A stretch of 64,000 bases of DNA from Penelope pileata (lineage: Eukaryota; Chordata; Aves; Galliformes; Cracidae). Each line of letters starts with the position of its first letter. Positions within the stretch are counted from its first letter, which is position 1. Under the pieces are notes generated by a model, which did not search any database, was not told where the DNA came from, and worked only from the letters and a program-made list of their open reading frames with translations. Made by a program: the position numbers and the translations under genes. Location: positions 558,001-622,000 of the forward strand of contig WBMW01000581.1 of the NCBI GenBank assembly GCA_013396635.1. Direction: 5' to 3'. This document shows positions 13,301 through 25,300 of the stretch, one piece after another.

Positions 13301-16300
13301 CAGCTTTATTTCTTTTAATAAGAGGTCCCTCACTCTTCAGTTTATTTAATTCTTCCAATAAAGCAGTTCTCTTCTCAGCTGTGTAAAGAAGTTAATGAAT
13401 TATAGTTGTAACAGAGTAAAAAGTAATACTGAACATGGAGTACTGAGTTATGGGTTGTTTTGTTGTTTGTTTTTTTTTTTTGCCCTAGGCATATAAAACG
13501 CAATAGAAGTGTTAATCAACTTTGAGTACAGTAGGAATATTTGGAACCAGAAAGATACCAAAAATGTTCTCCTTAAGACAGGATAGATATTATCCTCTCC
13601 TGGTTTCCAAAGGAAGAGCTATAAATAGGCAGGCACAAGGTAATATTCTAAGTTGATTGCCAGAGTTTGATTCTTCTCAAAGCATTCACACCGTAAAGAA
13701 CTGGACTTGAATCTAAAAACGTACTCGCAAGAAGTAGCAGTCTCTCTGCTTCTGCTTCCTCTTGTGACCCTTTTCCATGTTCCTCATCAAAACAGCAGTT
13801 CAGAGCTTGGCTGGCTTGATAGATAACTGTCTGCTGCATATTGATCTCATTATTCAGCTCCTAGAGTAAATCAGTAGTAGAAATAATTAGCAAAAAAAGG
13901 CAGCTTTACTGTGACATCCAAAAAAGAAAACTGAATGCCACATTGGGCCATACTTTAGGAAAAAAAGCAACTATTTAGACAGACAGTAGAGCACAAAGAA
14001 ATCTTGCCATTTAGTCTTATTTCTGCAAGAGAACATTCCAGCACAACTTTTTGCTATGTCAAAAATAAATATGGTGGGGAGTGAATGACTTGTTTGTAAG
14101 TTCCATAGCCAGTATAGCCATCCCTTCACCAATAGAAGCAGCAACTATCTAGAAATACAGCAGTATAAGTGATGAGGCACCAGTGAAGATCAGAATGTCA
14201 CTTAAAGTATGTGGTTGTGAATCCTGCCTAATTCAGAGGCAAAAATGAAATATAACTCCCCATACCCTATTCAGAGCAATGCCTTGTTTTTCCCAGACAG
14301 TTATATTATGATCCTATTAGGAAATGCATAGCCCATGTTACACTGTACCATTCCATACCATTAATCATTTATATTAGAACTGCAAAATCTGTTTGTCTAA
14401 GTAGGATGTTAATATGTGGTCATCTGCAGGGTGAATTAGGCAAGGAAGTACTAAGTTAGAAAAAGGATTTTGAAAAGTGTATTAGATACCTGCATTTTCT
14501 TTTTGATATTGACTTGATCAGATGGACCATTCTGTTTCATTTCCAGTTTGGAAGAAACATCTTCTTTGCGAACAATGACTTGCTTTATCGAAGGACGATC
14601 TGTTTCTTTAAATCTTTGAGATCTATAGGCATCAACACTTTTAAAAACAGGAAACCGTGTTAAATGTGTTTTACATACATGCCAAACTTTTTTATTTATA
14701 CAAACATATACAGCAGTCATTAATGTTTTCCATCTTGCCATCTTGACTTTAAAATGTATTGACGAATGCTTTTATTGTAAGTTTAGACAACATAAAGATT
14801 TCACAGAGGCAGCCTTTGGTAAAGGCTAAGAACTTCAAAAAAAAAAAGCTTCTTTTGTAGTTGAAGCAGTGCATTTCATTAGAAGTTTAAAAAAAAAAAA
14901 AAGAGCCATGTCACTTCTTAGTTTGCATATTTAAGAGAACCTTTGAGTTTATTACCTATATGGGAGGTTGCGATCTTCTGACATAGAGCTCACACTGTCT
15001 CCAGATTCTGCCCTTGGGACTTTAGTCCTTTGGAACTTATCAGACTTCTGACTCGCATCACTGACGCTGCTATCCTCACCAACTGACTTACAAGGAGAAA
15101 CAAAGACCTAGGAAAAAAAAATGTATTACAAATATCTGTCCATGTTACTCATGACACATTTCCTCTTACCTTTACTTGTTTTGTGATTACATATAAGCAG
15201 TAAGTTTAGAGGTAGCTGAATATTTCACAGATTGTTTACAAATATTTGTCAGGACATAGAGCAAGCTGTTTATTTTTTAAAGACACCAACAGATCATTGA
15301 ATTCTAGAATATTTCACCCTTAGTTTCCAATCTAGTACAGTTAAATAATTACTTCAGATTTTCACAGGTAACCGCTTCATTGAATGCATGTACACAATTA
15401 CAAGTCCAGTGCAAGTCATAAATCTATATATTAAAGCTTGCTGTAGCAGAAGCTAAACCACTTGCATATTAGATGCTACGCTAAACAATGTTATTTTCAG
15501 AAGAAAAAACTTAAGAAATTCTACCTCATTAAGTTTTCATTAGCAAAATGTTATTTGTAACTTCAGTATTTGACCAGGTATCACAATACACTAAAATATC
15601 ACCGTTCACAAATGGCACAACTTTTTATGATAAGCAAGACCTTCCCCATCTCCCAAAATCTCTCACCTCTGGACCAACAGATTCCACTAGAGGGGTTAAC
15701 AAAGACATTGATGAAATATTTAGCGACTCTTCCTGCTCATCCTCATCACTTTCACCTTCCAGGCTCATGCTCATTTCTTTCTTCAGCTTTTCTATGTCTG
15801 GACCATCCTCTTGAAGAATTTCAAAAATTTCATTTATCACTTTTGAGCTATTCATCTCATCATCCACACTCATTTCGACTTCACATACTTCATCTGAAAG
15901 GTGATGTTTTATAGATATTACTACCATCAAAACTAAATATCTGTTTATATAATCAGACTGAAGAGTTGATGGACAAGCCAGCCATTTTTGCGTTAAAGCA
16001 AGGTTGATTGAGAAGCCTGACTGTAAGTGCATATTAGAATCCTGAAGTATACTTCCATCATTATGTTAATACACTATTATCCCATACACTGCATAAATGA
16101 TACAGGGAGACAATGTATAGAGACAAGTTTCAACAGTTGAACTTAAGTCTGAATCTGCTGTCTCCCTCATAGAACAGTTACTTCTGTTCTTTCCCAATGA
16201 AGTTTAGTATCAGTTTTAAAATTTCTTGAAGACTTGAACGTCAAGAGAAGAATTATAAAAAGTTTCCTGATTTTTTTTAATGTAAGTCTGATTACAAAGC

Positions 16301-19300
16301 ATACACACAGTGTCAGGAGATATACAGTGAATTCATTATTCAGACTTGAAGGATATTAACACTGCTGGACAAGAGGGAACAGATAGCTAAGCACATTAAT
16401 ATACATCTAATCAATACCAACCATTTGGTTTCTCAGCAAGTTGTTCAAGTTTTGACACAGACATCACTTTTACAGGGCTCTTCAGCTGAGTGACCTTCAG
16501 AGGACTGGATTTATCAGTCTCTTCACATTTAGGAGCATCTAGAAAGTTTATAAAAAGTCAATGAAGATATTCTCTACCCTTGGTTTTACTTATTTACCTT
16601 TTTTAAAATCTTGAGTTTTGGAAGACTGCTAATATAGCTGACAACTTACAAGAACACTGCAGGACAGCCACTTGAGCAACAAGGAATTAAAACAAAAAAC
16701 ACTACACCAAGCCCAAACTGAGAGCAGCATATCATCCTACATTTATGGAAGCACATTTGAGAGCCTGTTTTTCCCATAAACTGTATAAGCAGCATTTAAA
16801 GTTCACTCTCTTTTCAGAGAGTTGAAGGCTGTTACCCTCACTGAACATCAGATAGGATGTCACAAGCATATACATTCTTTTCACATCCTCTACTCTAAGA
16901 ATAAGGGGATACTGACAAGGGAAGAGTTAGCGTAAATTTTGTAAACTCAGGTACAGTATGAATGAAGTCTGCAATCATTCTCACTCAGTCTCTCTGCACT
17001 TAGCATAAATGAAGATAGAAAACATTGGTAAATCTACTGAGAAACAAAGGCAATATGCCTTGCCAATCCTTCAGACAGTATAGGAGTGCAGAGTGTTTAT
17101 ATTAGAAGACTTAGACAGATCAGCAACCAAATAAGGTTGTCCTGAGGTCCAGTTTTATACTGGAGTGCTACTAATCTCTTCATCCATTTATGAATTCTTA
17201 GGGCAGCGCTACAGTCCAGTATTAGCTGCAGGCAGAAAACCAAATTCTCACCTGAAGATTCTACACTGGGAGACTTTTCTGGCCCGTCACCTGCTGGTGC
17301 ACCTTCTGCTGATCCAGAAGCAGCAGCAGCTGAACTAGGAGAATGTTTTGGACTATCCTGAGACAGGCTATCCTGTCAAAAACAAAAACATAGTACATTC
17401 AGATGGTAACGTTCAAAGAGACTAAGGTTAGTCACCCATTCAATAACAAGAAGGATCTTATTTATTTACATAAGAAAGTCAGTTGAAATACTAGATAAGA
17501 GTGGTTGCGTGAGCAGCTTTTAGGAGCTGCAGGGGAATGGGAAGGGAAGGAGAGAATACTCATAAGAAATAAGCATATTTATTTTTTACATAATAATATA
17601 AGTAGCACACTTAATCATCAAGAACTAAATCAGCTCACATCAGTATCACTTGTAACTGATTCTGTAGAAGAAAGAAATCCAATACTTCATTAACGGTCAC
17701 AAAAGCTGCTAGAGAAGGAGTCTTGTGTAGCCTGGGTATTTACAAAGCTTAGATTTTCATCTTTTATCTACCTTTGTGCCTCAACACCCATGTTCAGAAC
17801 ACATTGATGCTATTAACACATCTTGTGATGCACGCAGCTAACATATTACCATTTTAGCTTCTGGAAGATTTCTCTTTGAACTTTCACTTCTCTCTGCACT
17901 CCACAGATTGCCCCTATCAAACCGGCCACGAATGCATGCAAGTTCTCGTTCACGTTCCTATGCAAATAGAGGGAAATAGGCAAAGAGTTGACAGCTTTAA
18001 GAAGTCAAGACATTGCAAACTTATCAGGTAGGTGCAAAGCTGTAAGAATCTTCCCCAAGGTTATAAACAAGCTATGAATTCAGCAAGTCATACCTGCTTA
18101 AGCTGAAGCGCTAAACTGGCAGTAGAGGAATTTTCATTTTGTTTGAGAAGCCTTTCCTGGATTGTCCTTGTATTTGGGGTGACAATAGGTGTTCTGTACC
18201 CTGGAGTATTCGTAGCAGGACTCCGTGCACTGTGCTCTTGACAGCGCTCTCCAAAACGTTCCAGGAAGGGCTTAATTCCTGATCCCCCTACAAGAATATT
18301 TTGCTTTAAAAGAAACTCTCAAACAGAAAAATCACACCGCAATTTTACATCCCACTGAAGGTTCTCAACAAAGCAATTAAGATGTCTCCTTCGCAACTGA
18401 CTATTACACTTTATACAAATCAAACCTGAAGTGCAAATCACTGCTGTAACAGAACACTGAAGTTATTAAAGCAGCAAATCAGAGCAAACAGATGCCCTTC
18501 TCTTTCCAAACTCCACATGTGATCCAGTTTATTACTCCAATTGGTTGTTGTTTTTTTTTTTTTAAAAACATTTTTTCCTACAACCATCTTTCATCTAAAT
18601 GAGCACACTAATACGTAAGGGAGATACATTGTTTGGAATCCATCTCACTTCATCATGAAAAAGACAGACAGTATGGATCTATACAGCCTTCAGATTAGAA
18701 GCATTTCCTTTTGATTTTTTCTAAAATATGCAGGCTCCTTTTTTTTTTAAACTTATCTATTGGATACATGCTATAACCAACAATTTAAAATAAGCTTTCA
18801 ATAGTCTAACTGATATTAATGCCATACATTTTTACATACAGAGAAGCGTTAGATTAGTTTTGTTGTCAGGAGTTACTAAAATTATGTCCAAAAAATACCC
18901 TTGCAAAACATGGAAGCTGTACAACTTATAATTATCACAATTCTTCAGTAGTGAAGTTAGAGCAAAAAATACACATTATCTGATATGTTACCACAAATCC
19001 TTAACTAGCATGTACTTTTCAACACAGGTTATTTGAATGACAATTCTTGAACTCACTGAAGCTGAAAAACAGCTTACCTGGTGTTGTGGGTTTATCCTTA
19101 GGTTCAAGTTGCACATGTGTTCCTTTGACTGACTCTTCTTTGGATTGAACTGGCTGAGACGAAGTTGATTGTACCGTTTGTGTACGTTTTTCAGTTTTCT
19201 GAGGGCTGCAGTGATTCTCTGTTAGTGGTTGTGGTACTTCAGATTCCTTAGAAGTGGGAACAGTGACGCTTGAAGACTGTGTTATAAAATTATTTGGATC

Positions 19301-22300
19301 CTTAACAAGGGAAAAAGGAATAAAGTTAAACTGAGACTGTACAATCTTAGTCGTTCTCTCATATGGAAAAAGAATAAAAACATTCTGCACAACTATAATA
19401 TGATAAAACACACTCCACCAAAACAGAAAAAGCTGACAACCATTGCTATAGGGTATTTACAGCATATTAATCCAGTGTTTCAAATTGTTTCAGTATTGGA
19501 CTCCAAGTATTTTTCCCAGCTACTTCAGGTAGTTTCCCACATTTCCCTAAGATAGCACGACAGATTATTGCCATTTCTTAAGTGGCATAAATGGAACAAC
19601 AAGCATTTCATACAATTGATTTCAGCATTCTGATTCAATTTTTATTCAGAGTTAATATTTAGAGTTTCAGCCAGGTGACTGCATATAAGTTACAGAATTA
19701 AATTGAAAAGGGTTGTCACTTTAAGAAAGTCCCTTGCAATAATCAAGAGTAGCAATCAATTTCTTTGATATTTACAAGACTTACATGTACATTCAGCTTT
19801 AAGTCTCAAAAATTAAATTTAGAAAAGGAATTTGAAGCTATTTCAGGTCTGCTATTGCAATTCCACATGTTCTTTTTTGCATCAAACAAAAATTGTACAT
19901 CAAGTAAGATTGCTCACACTAAATTTGTTATAAACAGTTAGATGAAACATATGAGTTAACAGTTCTCCCCCCAATACTCGAATCAACCCTTAATCAGCAA
20001 CTAATCAGATACTCACCGCTATCTTGGAGTTTGCTGGTTTATTAATAGAAGCCTCAACAAGCCTTTGAGAACAGGATGCAGCTTCCTGCTTTACACTGCT
20101 ACTATTGATTCTAGCAGATGCTCCACTTGTAGTGGACAATTTGGATAAACAAGTAGTGCCAGGCTGTTCTTGTGCATTGTTTTGCTTTGCAGATGGATGA
20201 CTTAGGTCATCTTCCCAGGAGCCAATTGTAGCAGCAAGGTTAGCTAAACGGCCCCTTCTCCCAATAGGGGTACCACTTGCCAGATCATTAGTTGCCCTCT
20301 TAGGTGGGGAAACAGGCAGGTCTTTTGACTGGAGGGGAGGCAGAGGAGCACATTCAGAGGGATCTGGAAAAGAGAACACGGTCTTCTTAATAAAAATATA
20401 CTGAGATATTTACATTTTGCTCTGCGGTGAGTTTATCAACAGTTAGATGCCCTGAAGGCACTGACTGATCAAGTTATATTGAAGCTTGTTGCAAAAGCAA
20501 CGTATTTTCAACCAAGCAGTTTACTAGCATTACGTCACTGTTATGATGAGAAAGGCTTCACACTAGTAGGTAAAAGGCACATAAAACTCAACTGTAGTCA
20601 ACAGTTTCATCATTTTAGATCTCTCCCAGTGCTGTCTACAATAATTCTTTACAAAAAGATTAGCATTCTCACACAAAAAATTGTCTGCTAGCACACACTA
20701 TCAACAATGCAAACACTGAAAAGCACCAATACTATTTAGCAAGTGAAACACACCCTCGCTATCCCAGCAGCGTCGCTGTTCTGCCAGTTTCTGCATACGT
20801 GTTTTGACTGAAAGGGTTGCAGGAGTTTCCAACTTGGTGCTTGTTTTTCCTTTCTCAAGGAGCTGAACTGACGAAGCCTTGTTACATGCAGTTCCAGGTG
20901 ACTCTGAAGTAATTCCAGGAGAACGGTGGCTTGTGGAACTTGGAGGAACGGGCTGTGTGTTCTCTATACTGGAAGCTTGAGTGTCTATATTATCAGAGCA
21001 GAGTCTCTTTGATGGTGATGGTTTTGTACTGGGTTTCACTGTGCAGGTGAGAGTATTCAAGCAAATCAGTATTCAGTCTAAAACATTCTCAGAGACAATA
21101 CAAAACTGCAATGCAAAATCATGATGCATGGCTAACCTGCCCTTCCCAAATTCTACTGAACACAAGGCACTAACTTTGGTATTATATAATTATTTTTAAC
21201 TACCTTAGTAATTACAAAGAGCACCTGCTCTCAGGTATAGGTGAACACTAACCATAGTCAGTGGATCAAGTAACTGCATCTATTGCTGTTTACTTTAGGA
21301 TAAACACAGAGGGGTTTTCACTTGCCATCAAAACAAAAAGGAAAAACCCACAACAACAAAAACCATCTTTTTGTTGGATACCTTCTTCATCAGGGAGAGA
21401 TGTGTGGTTACCAGTCTCTAACAAAGGCTCTCTGACCCTCTTGGTCTGCACCCCAAGCCTCGCTCCCATAGTAGATCGCTCAGCCATCTTCTTCTGCAGG
21501 TTCTCCCGCCGGGCACGGGTTCGTTCAAGCAGTTTCTGAATAATTAATAAATCACATATTATTGTACACTTCAGTGTGTCAACTCGTTCAAACAAAAAAT
21601 ATCTGTACTTTTACTGTACTAAGTAAATACCAAGAACCACAATACCAGAAACATACGATGATCACACAGAGACAAACATGGCTCTCAGATGTTGCTAATT
21701 GACCTACTGTAATGCAATGCTATAGAAACATTTAAAAATTGATTTCTCTGATCACCTCTCGTCTTCTACTCCTGAAAACAGGACAAACATGTTTCCTACA
21801 CTGCCATCTATACAGTTTTTCTGTCTTTCTCCTTTCTCTCACTGCAAAAACTCCGGAACTCCATACTATTTCACCATTGCAATACACGCAGCTTCTACTG
21901 TTTTCAGAAGGATAGATAAAAGGCAGCTCACACTGCAGCTAATTCCAAGCCACTTTCTTCCTATCTGGTTGGTCAGTTCACATTTGCAGATTATCTGTAG
22001 ATTTCTTTGCCTACTGGACAGATAAGAAGCTCCAGCATTTCCTTCCCAGAGACATTGATTTAGGTCTTATCATCTAGCCACAGACATTCATGAAAATTGC
22101 TGGAACAGTGAAATTTGAGACACCTACTGTTACACTAAAAACAGATGAAGCCAACCAAAAGATCCCAAAGCTCCAGTCATTAAATCAACGAGTGTCTCCC
22201 ATTAGCTTGGCTTTCAAAGAAAAACACACTAGTGAGACAAGAAATGCCAAAAATGGGAAGGAAAAAAAAGAGAGACTTCGAGAGAGCGTGAAGGATTCAG

Positions 22301-25300
22301 AAACATTTTGAAGTACTTATATTTTTTCCCTGAATCACCACATGATAGCCTTGAATTGTCAAGTCTGACTAGCGGGCTCTTTTGACATCTTGCTGAAGAA
22401 TATGCTCAAGACACCTGATTGGCACTAACTCTCTAAGAAAAAAATACTAGTGGTTCCAAAGTGGTTATAAGAGAAATAACAACTCAAAACATTAAATCCA
22501 TGGTGTTAAAATACAAAAAAGTAGCTATTGCATCATCAAAATTAAAGGTGAACTTCTGTTCCTCAAGCTTAAGTTCTAAGATGATGAAACTTACAGCTTG
22601 TAAGGCAATTTATCACTATCTTGTACAGAAAAAAAAGCATGTAAAGAAGTGTCAATTAACCTTTCTTTAAGTTCTTTCACTCCCTATCTTTTGGGAATTT
22701 GAATAGTATAATCATATTCCACATGAAATACCTGTTCCTATGAGTGTTCCACACTATTAGAGAGTGATTCTGTACAGCATCCAAGTTTGAAACAGCATTC
22801 ATAAATCAAGACTACAGTTTGATCACATCTAAGAATACTTAATTACTTTGATCATGGTTTTAAGGCACTTTGAAGCAAGAAATTGTGTGATCGAACTAAT
22901 GGTCTCTAAAGGGAAGCATATAAACCGCACTTGTTTGGTAGCACATAAATTATTGTGAGAACTGTGCCAGCCATTATCTGTCCTGTCACATAGCAATTAA
23001 ACACACATTTCACATTTTTAACTGTCTAAGGCTGAAGTCTTAAACAATGTGTCATTGTAGGACAACACAGGACAAATAGAATGTCAATCTCAACAGTTTT
23101 CTGTGAAAGCAAGAATGCTGCTTCTCTAACTTCCATAGAAAAGAAGTTGGGGGGAAAAAAACAGTTTTAAAAAGGGCACATTAGGTGCCTGGAGTGCCTT
23201 CACTAGGAGTTGCGTGCCAGTTTCCTATTCCAACCCCCAAAAGGCAGAGCTACAAAGTGTCCAGATAATACACACCATTAAAACATTTTAAGCCGCACAA
23301 ATTAACTGCTCTTATGCAAATTTGAGTATATCTTCCACGACAATATTCCTACAGTTCTATTCAAATGCAGTCACATTCCATTCTGTTTTGTTAGTCCAGT
23401 GAAACTGAGCTTCAGTTGTAACCGATAGGATGTCATTTCACAGGAATGCACGCCTCTGGTGTTGAGCTCCAACTCCTATTGGCTTCTTCCATCTCAAGTT
23501 TTCCATACAACTGCCATAATTCAAACTCTGCACTTACGCACAATGAGTCAGCCCAGTTACCAGAACCTGGGGCTTACTTGAAGTTCACCATAAAGCTGTT
23601 CACTATCAGTAGTGCGTTCTCCACACATTTCAGTAACAGCCAACGCTTCAGAGCAGAACATTTCAAAGCCTATTTCATTATATCTAGGAATTTGAGAACT
23701 AAGTGAAAGATGGAGGATCATGGTTTGAGTTGCAAGAGCACCTTCTAAAATCAGAAAACACCTTTCTGTTTGAAATGCTGAAGAACAATCTTGCTTTAAA
23801 ATAAGTATGCGTCAAGGTTCATACAAAAACCATATTTAGCAGTCTTTGAGAAGACACTTTGGCCCATGTGTGATTACAAGAACTTGTTGCAACTCTTCCC
23901 TGTTTTACTTGAAGAATGCTGCAAGCAAGTTTCCATGACACTGAAAGAACAGCTAACTTCAAACATCATGTATGCAAACTTTGTCAGAGCAACTGCGCCA
24001 CTCATCTCCCTCCGGTCGCCTTTGCTCTACAGATGTTAGTAAGTACTTCAAAACGCACATACAAATAACCTACACTATTTCTAACACTCTGTTCTACCAA
24101 AGAATTGTGTGCAAGAAAGTCAATTACACAATCAACTACCCACTAAGTCACACTTGTGCTCACTGTGATCCTAAAAAAAAGCATCCACCACCTCCTCAGT
24201 GTTCCCTATTAACAACTTGGCTGACACCCTGCAGGTCATTACATTTTGCTTGTAAGATTAATCAAAGGAAACATTGTTTTAGAACTGCCTCATTTGAGAG
24301 CATTGCACTGAGTCTTGCAGCAATATTTAAGCTCAGATTTACTGAGACTGACAAATTTTTATTCTAAAGTCAAGTGATCAGCAAATGGTTTGGGTCAGCG
24401 AAAGCCTGAATTATGCTGCTTTACCTAAGCAACACTTGCAATGCCCTCCCCAGTTCCCTGCAAGCAACAGAACAGTTGTATACAAAGATCATCTGAAAAT
24501 AGCTAAGGTCATATTAAAAAACAAAACAGGACATAAATACTTCATAGCAGATGATAATAAAGCTTCCTTTAACAGAAAAACTTTTTGAGTAAAGTTATCA
24601 CACTTAAATTCTGATCCAGTAGCATAGGTCACATTTTCACACAGCAGGAGAATGCCCTCCACAGCCTCAGCATTCTTGGCAAGGCAACACCTGAGGCACT
24701 CTGCGACACCAGCAAACATTGCAATGCAGTTTACACTAAGGAGCGGCCTCTCAGCTGGACAGCTTTCCAAAGCCAGTGATCTAGCCGAAGGGCGTGTTGA
24801 GGCTGGAATATTTCCCAGCATGCAAAACCATTTTAAACTTGATTCAGTATTCCGGACTTGCAGTTTATTCAAGACCAGTCTCATCATGTCACTCACTACC
24901 AATTAAGGAAGGGGTTGGTAGATGTTTACACGCAGCAAGCCTTACATGGGAGCAGCATTAATCTGCCTTGGCACGTGCAGATCAATACTTTACGTGCAAT
25001 TTGTTTGAACTGCATCTTACAGTCCTCCCGTAGGGGCACTTGATTTATTTGACGTATGCCTGCTTGAGGTATAGATTGGTGAAACACTCATTCCTCCCTA
25101 TGAAAGCAGTGTAGCTGGTACAGGCTTCTTCATGGTTAGTTTGGGGTTGGTTCTTAATTTAACTCAAGCTTTGGTTAAACAGGCTGTGGGTTCGAGAACA
25201 CTCATTTTTATTGTATTTCTTAAAGTTATTAAAAAACAGCTCTACGGCTCTGTATCAGTCTCATGCAAAATCAGAGTACAGCACAGCACCCTTCAGAAGC

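Noticed and set aside
22090..22311. Lys-rich plus-strand frame of 73 codons in ANLN intron 1
   Set aside because: No homology recognised, antisense in an intron, and composition follows local A richness.
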